From Sulfurisoma sp. (GTDB lineage Bacteria; Pseudomonadota; Gammaproteobacteria; Burkholderiales; Rhodocyclaceae): 38,177 nucleotides of DNA. Position 1 is the stretch's first letter; the number at the start of each line of letters is the position of its first letter. Both the position numbers and the translations under genes were made by a program. The notes beneath the pieces were generated by a model. The model did not search any database. It saw only the letters and a program-made list of their open reading frames with translations, and was not told where the DNA came from. Below, piece by piece: positions 30,367 to 38,177 of this stretch. The stretch lies in NCBI GenBank assembly GCA_030691075.1, contig JAUYFI010000002.1, positions 1-38,177 of the forward strand, in the 5' to 3' direction.

Positions 30367-31044
30367 CTATGAGCGGAAGAGTCGTGAATACTGCGTTTCG
30401 TGGCGCGCGCTGGCGATGGCGAAGCCGGGTGCGAAATTGCTGTATTCGTCGGGGCTAAGCGTCAGGGCGCGTTGGGCGACGGCGGCGATGTTGCCGCCGA
30501 GTGACTGCAGCATGCGTTGGCCGGCGGCCTGTCCCAGCGGCACGGCCTTGAGCGCTGCCATGACCTGGTTCTCGGCCCAGCTCCACAGGTACGCCGCGAG
30601 GGCGTCGGCCGCGGGAATTTCCCATGTCGCGGCGACGTAGCTCCAGACGTAGGGAAAAGTCGGCGCTGGTGAGACGCCGATTTGTTCAATGCGTTTTTGT
30701 GGAAAGTCGCGCAGATCCTTGAGCAGCCTCAGCATCGAATAGCCCATCTGCAGCGTCTCGGCACGCAGCTCGGCAGTTTCGCGGCTGGCGAGATAGTCGT
30801 CGTTCAGTACCATTGCCGTGTCGCCATCGCCGACTTTCCAGGCCTCGATCATCCGCGCCAGCAGCGGCGCCTCGTGGCGGCCGAGGTTCCATTCCAGTTG
30901 GTCGCCGATCCAGACGAGGGCGGTTGCTTCGTTCCTCACCGTGCCAGCTTCCACCGCCCATTCGAGCCCCTGCGAATAGGTGTAGGCGCCGACGGGCAGG
31001 GCCGGGCTGGCGAGTTGCAGCAGGCGAACGAGCGGGAGATTCAT
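30367..31044 (-). CDS. ureF: Urease accessory protein UreF
   Basis: Helical scaffold that, with UreD and UreG, controls nickel and carbon dioxide insertion into urease. The 225-residue protein shows the family landmarks [65 protein letters not shown] and a conserved C-terminal tail rich in Ser/His. The ATG overlaps the ureE stop (ATGA). Two copies of the 24-bp dispersed repeat lie inside the gene in opposite orientation (PAPTF and WKVGDGDTA), both read through. Its normal partner ureG does not follow; the accessory block begins instead. Confidence 0.96.
   Translation of the reverse strand: MNLPLVRLLQLASPALPVGAYTYSQGLEWAVEAGTVRNEATALVWIGDQLEWNLGRHEAPLLARMIEAWKVGDGDTAMVLNDDYLASRETAELRAETLQMGYSMLRLLKDLRDFPQKRIEQIGVSPAPTFPYVWSYVAATWEIPAADALAAYLWSWAENQVMAALKAVPLGQAAGQRMLQSLGGNIAAVAQRALTLSPDEYSNFAPGFAIASARHETQYSRLFRS
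30655..30678 (+). repeat. 24-bp dispersed repeat, copy 6 (in ureF)
   Basis: Forward copy with two differences. It is read on the ureF strand as VSPAPTF, the same phase as copy 2 in parC. Confidence 0.78.
30815..30838 (-). repeat. 24-bp dispersed repeat, copy 7 (in ureF)
   Basis: Reverse-complement copy with three differences, 136 bp from copy 6 and inverted to it. It is read as WKVGDGDTA, the same phase as copy 5. Confidence 0.75.
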
Positions 31045-31535
31045 TGCGGCGAAAAGTGGTCATGGATGCGCGGCCCGCGGCCTTCGCCGTCGCTGCCGTG
31101 GGCGTGGCCGCCATGCGCGCCATAGGCGCCGCTCTCGGGCTCGAACGGCGCTTCGATTTCCGTGACATCGAGGCCGAGGCCGCGCACCATCTCGCCCAGC
31201 ACGTTGTCGGCGCCGAAGCGCAGCCGGCCGGGCTTGAGGTCGACCGCGACATGGCGGTTGCCGAGATGGTAGGCAGCCTTGGCCAGCAGCAGCGGATCGT
31301 CGCTTCGTACTTCGATCAGCGCTTCGGCTGCGGCGACCACCTCGACGATGCGGCCGTCGTTGGCCGTGAGCTTGTCGCCGCCGCGCAGTACCGTGCCGCG
31401 CTGGAGGAACAGCCCGCATTCCTCGCCGCTGGCCAGCTTCGTGCGCAGTCGCGTCTTGCAGCGGGTGTCGAAGGGCAGCGCCAGCTTTTCGGTGGCGATG
31501 GCATCGCGCGGGGCGATTTTTTCTATTACGAGCAT
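31041..31535 (-). CDS. ureE: Urease nickel metallochaperone UreE
   Basis: Binds nickel and passes it to UreG for urease activation. The 164-residue protein has the N-terminal peptide-binding domain ([20 protein letters not shown]), the C-terminal metal-binding domain with [13 protein letters not shown], and a His/Gly-rich tail ([12 protein letters not shown] and RIHDHF) that should hold extra nickel. ATG 31535 is 2 bp after the ureC stop, and the TGA overlaps the ureF ATG. Confidence 0.95.
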   Translation of the reverse strand: MLVIEKIAPRDAIATEKLALPFDTRCKTRLRTKLASGEECGLFLQRGTVLRGGDKLTANDGRIVEVVAAAEALIEVRSDDPLLLAKAAYHLGNRHVAVDLKPGRLRFGADNVLGEMVRGLGLDVTEIEAPFEPESGAYGAHGGHAHGSDGEGRGPRIHDHFSPQ

Positions 31536-31537
31536 GC

Positions 31538-33250
<1,713 letters not shown>

Positions 33251-33383
33251 TTCAGTTGCTCCACCGCGCTTCGCGCCACCTGAGACGCATGAAACGTCTT
33301 GTTCGTTGGGACGGAGCGCGCCAAGGGCGGCCGGACCGCCAAATACCCAAGGCGTTTCCCGATAGCGCACCAAACGTCGAGTT

Positions 33384-33692
33384 TCATCCTAATGCTCCCT
33401 GAATTTTTCCTTGGAAGCCATACACCTTGCGATCACCCGCGTAGTCCACGAGCTCGACGGTGCGTGCCTGCCCCGGCTCGAAGCGAACCGCCGTGCCGGC
33501 GGCGATGTTGAGGCGCATGCCGGAAGCGAGAGCACGGTCAAATTGCAGCGCCTCGTTGGTCTCGAAGAAGTGGTAGTGGGAGCCGACCTGGATCGGGCGG
33601 TCGCCGGTGTTCGCAACGATGAGCGTGACGGTGCGGCGACCGACGTTGAGTTCGATCTCGCCGGCTTCGATATTCATTTCACCTGGGATCAT
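33384..33692 (-). CDS. ureB: Urease beta subunit
   Basis: Structural subunit of the (UreABC)3 complex. The 102-residue protein begins [19 protein letters not shown] and has [21 protein letters not shown] and [17 protein letters not shown], all diagnostic. ATG 33692 is favoured over an upstream start because GAGGAAAA lies directly before it. It follows ureA by 10 bp. Confidence 0.96.
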   Translation of the reverse strand: MIPGEMNIEAGEIELNVGRRTVTLIVANTGDRPIQVGSHYHFFETNEALQFDRALASGMRLNIAAGTAVRFEPGQARTVELVDYAGDRKVYGFQGKIQGALG

Positions 33693-33702
33693 GGTGTTTT
33701 CC

Positions 33703-34005
33703 TCACACAATCGGGTTGTGCACGGTGACGAGCTTGGTGCCGTCGGGGAAGGTCGCCTCGACCTGGATATCCGGGATCATTTCGGGCACGCCTTCCATGA
33801 CCTCGTCGCGCCCGAGAAGCGTCGTGCCGTAGCTCATCAGGTCCGCCACGGTGCGGCCGTCGCGGGCGCCCTCGAGGATGCCGGCGCTGATGAAGGCCAC
33901 CGCTTCCGGATAGTTGAGCTTGAGGCCGCGCGCGCGGCGCCGCTCGGCGAGCAGCGCCGCGGTGAAGATCAGCAGCTTGTCCTTCTCTCTCGGCGTGAGT
34001 TCCAT
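33703..34005 (-). CDS. ureA: Urease gamma subunit
   Basis: Small structural subunit of urease. The 100-residue protein begins [20 protein letters not shown] and contains [19 protein letters not shown] and [16 protein letters not shown], as in all UreA. AAGGAAAA precedes the ATG. It is the first urease gene on this strand. The usual upstream ureD is not present; a toxin-antitoxin pair ends 56 bp upstream instead, so the operon's promoter must lie in that short gap or further upstream. Confidence 0.96.
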   Translation of the reverse strand: MELTPREKDKLLIFTAALLAERRRARGLKLNYPEAVAFISAGILEGARDGRTVADLMSYGTTLLGRDEVMEGVPEMIPDIQVEATFPDGTKLVTVHNPIV

Positions 34006-34060
34006 GGTTTTTCCTTCGGCGTAGCGTGGGTTCGTGGTGCTGCCAAATATTACTCAATGC

Positions 34061-34492
34061 TCAAAGTCCCGCGTGCGTCGCCCAGAATTTCGCGGGAGTT
34101 ACGATGGGGTAGCGCTCGGCCATCGCCAGCAAGTCCTTGTCGCCGGTGATGAGATAGTCAGCGCCGGATGTCTTGAGCGCCGCCAGCAAGGTGCCCAACA
34201 CCGGCTGGTCATCAACATCACGCAAGTCCGGTTCCACGCCCGGCAGCGGCTCGATGACTTCGGCTTGTATGGAAAGCGCATCCACCAGATCGTCGATTTC
34301 CGCCAATGTCAAACCATGGCGGTGAGCCAACCGGGGCAGCACGCGTCGCAACTCGTCGAGGATGTAAGCAGAAAGCAGCACGTCCACCGAACCGTGCCGC
34401 CAGGCCGCCAGCACCTTGCCCGGCACACTTGCCGGATAGGCAATGCCGGAGAGCAGCACATTCGTATCGAGCACCACACGCAGCGTGGCCAA
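34061..34492 (-). CDS. PIN-domain toxin (COG1569 type)
   Basis: A 143-residue PIN-domain protein, a predicted RNase toxin. RVVLDTNVLLSGIAYP holds the first acidic residue; DELRRVL, DVDDQPVLGTLLAAL and YLITGDKDLLAM supply the others. The frame opens with TTG at 34492, with GTG codons at 34477 and 34474 as alternatives. It begins 6 bp after the antitoxin gene, forming a two-gene operon. It sits where ureD would be expected upstream of ureA. Confidence 0.85.
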   Translation of the reverse strand: MATLRVVLDTNVLLSGIAYPASVPGKVLAAWRHGSVDVLLSAYILDELRRVLPRLAHRHGLTLAEIDDLVDALSIQAEVIEPLPGVEPDLRDVDDQPVLGTLLAALKTSGADYLITGDKDLLAMAERYPIVTPAKFWATHAGL

Positions 34493-34498
34493 GGCGGC

Positions 34499-34792
34499 TC
34501 AACGCTTCTTGGCGGATGGGCGAGCCTTGGTCCGCTCACGGCTAACGGCCGCCTGAATTTCTGCCAGACCTTCCGCCTCCGGCACATTCGCAAAGCCAGC
34601 CTCTATGCGTTGACATAGTGCGTCGAAGCGGCCCTGCATGCGGCGGATGCGCTCGAACAATCGGGCATCGACCAGCGCAGCCACCGGCTTGCCGTCCTTG
34701 TTGATGACCACGCTGTCGTGGCGATACTGCACCTGATTCAGCATCTCGCCCAGGTTTTGCCTGAAGCTGACCGCACTGGTTTCGGTAATCAT
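34499..34792 (-). CDS. Phd/YefM-type antitoxin
   Basis: A 97-residue protein. The Phd/YefM fold is shown by SAVSFRQNLGEMLNQVQ and DSVVINKDGKPVAALVDARLFERI. The basic C-terminal tail (RERTKARPSAKKR) would contact the PIN toxin encoded next. ATG 34792 is preceded within 35 bp by an inverted repeat that is a likely operator for autoregulation. The combination of Phd-type antitoxin with PIN toxin is common. Confidence 0.86.
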   Translation of the reverse strand: MITETSAVSFRQNLGEMLNQVQYRHDSVVINKDGKPVAALVDARLFERIRRMQGRFDALCQRIEAGFANVPEAEGLAEIQAAVSRERTKARPSAKKR

Positions 34793-34807
34793 GGCATCCT
34801 CATTGGT

Positions 34808-34824
34808 ATGATCATATCGATCAT
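34808..34824. promoter_or_regulatory. Probable Phd-type operator
   Basis: The sequence ATGATC-ATATC-GATCAT is an inverted repeat with perfect 6-bp arms, 16 bp upstream of the antitoxin start in an AT-rich gap. Position and symmetry suit autoregulation by the antitoxin; binding is not shown. Confidence 0.5.
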
Positions 34825-34857
34825 AATGACTTAATTGCCGTTGGCGGTCAACGCTTC

Positions 34858-35454
34858 TCAGTCAGATCCCACTGCGACAGATCCCACTGCGGAGCTGTTC
34901 TCACGCGCGAACGAGGCATAAAAACTCCCGAAAACCAGCACCGTACCGACCAGCGCCAGCGCCAGCGCGCCGAGCAGTTTGGCACGCGCGGCCGCCTCGG
35001 CGCGCCAGCCGCGCCAGCCGCGCCAGCGCAGGGGAATGTTGGCGATACCGATGGCGGGCAGCACGCCGAGTACGACAAAATAAGACAGCAGCTTGAAGGT
35101 GAGCAGGTCGCCCGCCTCGGCCAGATTGGTCTGGGCGGCGTTTTGCAGCATCTCGCTGTTGATGACGATGCCGTAGCTGTCCATGAAGCAGGCAGCCAGC
35201 GCCGAGAGCAGCAGAATGCCGATCAGCACCGGCTTGGTCGTGTACCGGAAGCACACCAGCGCCAGCAGCAAAGCCGTCGCCGCGCCGAACACCCACAGCA
35301 GGGAAAACAGCGCCGGGGCATTGCCGGTCGTCAGCGGATAATCCTTCAGCACATGGGCAAAGAAGCTCAGGTTGCCGCCGGCCAGAAGGAATGCCGACAC
35401 CCAGAGGATCAGCGCATTGCTGCTCAAGCCGTGGGCAAGAAACTGGGGGCGCAT
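34858..35454 (-). pseudogene. eptA: Truncated eptA (membrane domain of a phosphoethanolamine transferase)
   Basis: 198 codons encode about five membrane helices matching the N-terminal DUF1705 domain of EptA/MCR-type lipid A phosphoethanolamine transferases (SNALILWVSAFLLAGGN, ACFMDSYGIVINSEMLQN, ALVGTVLVFGSFYASFAREN). The whole periplasmic sulfatase-like catalytic domain, with its Zn site and nucleophilic threonine, is missing. The reading ends a few codons after the last helix, at a 15-bp tandem duplication, and the next DNA is a toxin-antitoxin module. The ATG overlaps the cytochrome stop (TGATG). A shortened membrane protein could still be made, but enzyme activity is not expected. Confidence 0.8.
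34863..34892. repeat. 15-bp tandem duplication at the eptA truncation
   Basis: CAGATCCCACTGCGA is followed directly by CAGATCCCACTGCGG. The pair lies across the last codons of the truncated eptA reading frame (VGSVAVGSD) and marks the point where EptA homology has ended. Confidence 0.9.
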
Positions 35455-36179
35455 CAGTCGTCTTTTCCCCTATTGCCTCCACGAGGGCCGCGAATGTCAT
35501 GCTCGTCGGCATTGCGGTGGCACTCGGTGCAGTTGTCGTAATCACGAATGCCTTCCTCGATATGCTCGCGACGAATCTTCTCCGGCGAGTGCTCGTGGCA
35601 GCCGAAGCAGGTGTAGCGGCTGTAATCGTTGCGCACATGGCAAGTCACGCAACGGACGTTGTGCTCACGGTCAAGCTCAAAATACTTGTTGTGGTCGAAG
35701 GTGGCCGGCGTCCATTTCTCCTGGCTGTGGCACTGGCTGCAGTTGCCGGTAATCTGCTGATGCAGCGAGTCCTTCGGCGATTTGTGACAGCTCTGGCATT
35801 CCTCGCGCGTCGCTTTCTGCAGCAGGCGATGATTGAAATGCCCGGTCGGCCGGAAGCGCTTCACGCCGGCATGGTCGCTATGGCAAGCCACGCAGTCGTC
35901 GTTGATAAGCTTCTGGTGGAAAGGGGTGGCGGTCAGTGGCTTTTGAATCGGCAATCCCGCCGTGGTCAGGCGACCGACGTCCTGCGGCTTGTGGCAAGTC
36001 ATGCAGCGTTGCGAGTCGGCCCCGGTGAATGATGCGTGGCAGGCGAAACAGTCCGCCTCCAGCTTGGCATGGCCGGGAATCAGCTTGCCCGGCCCGACCA
36101 TCAGGTGCGGGTAGACGAAGGCCAGGATCGCGAAGACGCTCAGGTTGGCGGCCAGAATAATCTTGACGGTGCGGTTCAT
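35454..36179 (-). CDS. Octahaem c-type cytochrome, membrane-anchored
   Basis: A 241-residue protein with one N-terminal hydrophobic segment (about 5-25), an uncleaved anchor or signal peptide, then eight CxxCH haem sites: CFACH, CMTCH, CVACH, CQSCH, CSQCH, CVTCH, CFGCH and CTECH. Extra histidines nearby suit bis-His ligation as in cytochrome c3/c7-like chains. It faces the periplasm and should carry electrons from the membrane cytochrome b encoded just upstream (ATGA overlap). ATG 36179 gives a sensible signal sequence; the upstream open frame is a shadow. The terminal acceptor is unknown. Confidence 0.88.
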   Translation of the reverse strand: MNRTVKIILAANLSVFAILAFVYPHLMVGPGKLIPGHAKLEADCFACHASFTGADSQRCMTCHKPQDVGRLTTAGLPIQKPLTATPFHQKLINDDCVACHSDHAGVKRFRPTGHFNHRLLQKATREECQSCHKSPKDSLHQQITGNCSQCHSQEKWTPATFDHNKYFELDREHNVRCVTCHVRNDYSRYTCFGCHEHSPEKIRREHIEEGIRDYDNCTECHRNADEHDIRGPRGGNRGKDD

Positions 36180-36754
36180 ACCCACCCCCAGAACAGGAAG
36201 ATGCTGACGATGTGACCCAGCGCCAGCACGGCAAAGGCGACGAAGATCGGGATATGCACCTTGCGCCACTTGTTCATGGCGTCGAGCGTCACTGCGTCCC
36301 AGAACACCGCGCGCTCTACCTCGGCCTTCGACAGGCCGCGCAACTGGTAATGGTCGCGCTGCCCCAGCACATGCTCGCGCGAACGGCCAAGCAGCAGTTT
36401 GCCGACCATGCCGCTGATCACATTCACGCCCATCGCCAGTGTCGCCAGCCAGGGCAGGATGGCATTGAAATGGATGCCGGCATGGATCAGCACCATCAAC
36501 GAGCCAAGCCAGGTACCCGCCTCATGCAGGGTCAGCAGGGTTTTTGGATTGCCTGATGTGATGTATTTGCGCTTGCGCAGTGAATACACCAGCGAAGCAA
36601 TGATCAGCAGCGTGCCGGGAATGCCGAGGTAGCGACCGACCCAAACAAGATTCAGGTGATGCAGCAGGTAATCGCCGGCGATTGTGGCCAGCGCGAGCAG
36701 GCCGAGCAAAAGGGTGAAAGGCAGGATATGTCTACGCCAAAGTGAAGATGTCAT
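36176..36754 (-). CDS. Membrane b-type cytochrome
   Basis: A 192-residue protein with about five hydrophobic helices. Paired histidines (LHEAGTWLGSLMVLIHAGIHF and VHIPIFVAFAVLALGHIVSIF) suit two b haems across a four-helix bundle, as in cytochrome b561-like or ferric-reductase-like proteins. The start abuts the reductase stop with no gap, and the end overlaps the octahaem cytochrome start by 4 bp. This spacing suggests a complex that moves electrons from the cytoplasmic reductase through the membrane to the periplasm. Confidence 0.8.
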   Translation of the reverse strand: MTSSLWRRHILPFTLLLGLLALATIAGDYLLHHLNLVWVGRYLGIPGTLLIIASLVYSLRKRKYITSGNPKTLLTLHEAGTWLGSLMVLIHAGIHFNAILPWLATLAMGVNVISGMVGKLLLGRSREHVLGQRDHYQLRGLSKAEVERAVFWDAVTLDAMNKWRKVHIPIFVAFAVLALGHIVSIFLFWGWV

Positions 36755-38029
36755 TCATGCCTCCAGGGTCACGCTGGTTTTTGGCGAACAGACACAGAGC
36801 AGGCAACTGCCGGGTTCCGGGTCGAAATCCGGCGGATTGCGATAACTGACTTCACCCGACCGGATCGTCGTCTGGCAGGTACCGCAACCGCCGGCACGGC
36901 AACCGGAATCGATACTGACGCCATTGGCCTCGGCGAATTCGAGCAGGCTGCCGGACGTGGGTTGCCAGGACAATTGCTTGCCGGATTTGGCGAAGGTCAC
37001 AACAATGTCACTCGTGATGTCGCCGGCGGTCGCCTCGGTCTGTACCGGCGCGCTGGCGGGGCGACGCTTGAGCGACGCCGGGCCGAAGGCCTCGAAGTGG
37101 ATGTGCGAGTCAGGCACACCCCACGCCTCCAGTGCAGTGACCAGGCTCTCCATCATCGGGGTCGGGCCACAGATGTAGAAGTGATAGGGCTTGAGCGGCA
37201 ATTGTGTGCGCAGCAGTTGCACATCCACACGACCGGCATGATGAAAATCGCGTCCAGCCATATCCTCCGGCAACGGGTCGCTGAAACACAGGTGCAGGTG
37301 GAAACTCGGATGCGCAGCCGCCAGCGCTTCGAGTTGCGCCGTCATCACCGGCTCGCGGCTGTTGCGCACCCCGTAGAACAGCCAGACCTCGCGTCCGGGT
37401 TGCTCGGTGAGACACCAGTTCAGCATCGAGAGCATCGGTGTGATGCCAATACCGCCGCCGATCAGCACCACCGGGGCATTGCTGCGGTCGATATGGAAGT
37501 GACCGCCCGGTGCGCGCACCTGCAAGTTGCTGCCAACGGCAACATGATCGTGGAAATGATTCGACGACCGCCCCGGCGGCAGGTCGCTGCCGGCGGGTGC
37601 CGGCACGCGCTTGATCGAGACGCGGTAGTGGTCTGGCTGCGGTGCGTCCGACAGGGAATAGCAGCGGACGATCTGCTCGCGCACTCCCGCCGCCGTCGGC
37701 ACATCAAGGCGGAAGGTGAGGAACTGGCCGGGCAGAAACGTGGGCAGCGCCTGCCCGTCCGCCGGCACAAGATAAAACGAGCAGATCGATTGCGCGGCAT
37801 CCTCGACGACCCGGCGTTCGACCCGGAATGACCTGAAGCCAAACCAGGCAGCGACGGTTGCCGGCTCGGATTGCGGCTCAGCCGGCGGTACGGCGGCCTC
37901 CGGCGTCGACACACCACGACGCAGCGCCAGGTATTCCATCCAGTGACGCCAAAAACCGATACCCAGCCAAAGCGCCACTTGCAGGACGATACCGAGGGCG
38001 ATCCACAACAGCAGTGAGAGCGAAGTCAT
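36755..38029 (-). CDS. Membrane-anchored FAD/NAD(P)H reductase fused to a 2Fe-2S ferredoxin
   Basis: A 424-residue protein. Domains in order: one N-terminal membrane helix (about 5-27), FAD-binding domain with RCYSLSDAP, NAD(P)-binding domain with LIGGGIGITPMLSML and FYICGPTPMMESL, and a C-terminal plant-type ferredoxin with CRAGGCGTCQ plus a later cysteine in CLLC. This is the flavodoxin/ferredoxin-reductase arrangement seen in Hcr and oxygenase reductases. It would take electrons from NAD(P)H and pass them to the cytochrome b encoded next. It is the first gene of the redox operon; an IS1595-type transposase is divergent from it. Confidence 0.9.
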   Translation of the reverse strand: MTSLSLLLWIALGIVLQVALWLGIGFWRHWMEYLALRRGVSTPEAAVPPAEPQSEPATVAAWFGFRSFRVERRVVEDAAQSICSFYLVPADGQALPTFLPGQFLTFRLDVPTAAGVREQIVRCYSLSDAPQPDHYRVSIKRVPAPAGSDLPPGRSSNHFHDHVAVGSNLQVRAPGGHFHIDRSNAPVVLIGGGIGITPMLSMLNWCLTEQPGREVWLFYGVRNSREPVMTAQLEALAAAHPSFHLHLCFSDPLPEDMAGRDFHHAGRVDVQLLRTQLPLKPYHFYICGPTPMMESLVTALEAWGVPDSHIHFEAFGPASLKRRPASAPVQTEATAGDITSDIVVTFAKSGKQLSWQPTSGSLLEFAEANGVSIDSGCRAGGCGTCQTTIRSGEVSYRNPPDFDPEPGSCLLCVCSPKTSVTLEA

Positions 38030-38122
38030 GATCCTACCTGATTAGCCACAAAGTTCAGCCGGCTCATCTGGTGAGCCTGTCGGGGTGAAGAATGGGCGCA
38101 TCTTGAGCGAAGGAGATGCGCG

Positions 38123-38177
38123 ATGGGAATCAACAAGGTGCAGTTTCAGAAAGGTTTGTCGATGGCGCAGTTCATGG
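38123..38177 (+). CDS. Start of an IS1595-type transposase (cut by window edge)
   Basis: Only 18 codons are present. The opening MGINKVQFQKGLSMAQF resembles IS1595-family transposases, which begin with a similar VQFQ-GLS segment. AAGGAG lies 8 nt upstream of ATG 38123. The left end of the element should lie between 38030 and 38110, but I cannot place its terminal repeat with only one end visible. Confidence 0.6.
   Translation, partial: MGINKVQFQKGLSMAQFM

Overview
The window looks like chromosomal DNA of a betaproteobacterium, probably Rhodocyclales. I infer this from high-GC core genes, tyrB-type aminotransferase divergent from uvrB beside tRNA-Asn, a ureABCEF/G urease set, and a multihaem cytochrome operon. 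No database search was possible, so the taxon is an inference.

Layout: 1-740 holds no gene I can support. 741-9635 is core: tRNA-Asn with its terminator, aromatic/aspartate aminotransferase, uvrB (+ strand), then parC, a small ribbon-helix-helix gene, parE and ureG (all - strand). 9782-30224 is a 20 kb accessory block, entirely on the - strand, lying between ureG and ureF. In transcription order it encodes a giant DUF1998 helicase with a C-terminal nuclease-like domain, an SNF2 helicase, a VapBC-type toxin-antitoxin pair, a wrecked AlbA-type gene, a large Eco57I-like adenine methyltransferase, an intact AlbA/ATPase protein, a BRO-N/DinD-like protein, RmuC, a RecQ helicase fused to a phosphoribosyltransferase, and a DprA-like protein. 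30367-34005 is the rest of the urease operon (ureF, E, C, B, A; ureD is not in the window). 34061-34792 is a second toxin-antitoxin pair (PIN/Phd). 34858-38029 is a redox operon: membrane flavodoxin-reductase/ferredoxin fusion, cytochrome b, octahaem cytochrome c, and a truncated eptA. The right edge enters an IS1595-type transposase.

How it fits together: the accessory block appears to have been inserted into a urease operon, so ureG now lies 20.7 kb from ureF, behind a defence-type operon. The block has two parts. The first (helicase-nuclease, SNF2 helicase, methyltransferase) resembles class 1 DISARM in content, but the DrmA-like and DrmB-like parts are on one polypeptide, a nuclease-like domain is added, and no PLD gene is present. 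The second (RmuC, RecQ-PRTase, DprA-like) is a tightly coupled DNA-processing set that I cannot match to a named system.

The least expected pattern is a family of seven 24-bp dispersed repeats, in both orientations and several reading frames: two in parC, two in ureF, one in the giant helicase, and one on each side of the methyltransferase gene. One copy sits at the apparent internal-deletion junction of the wrecked AlbA gene.
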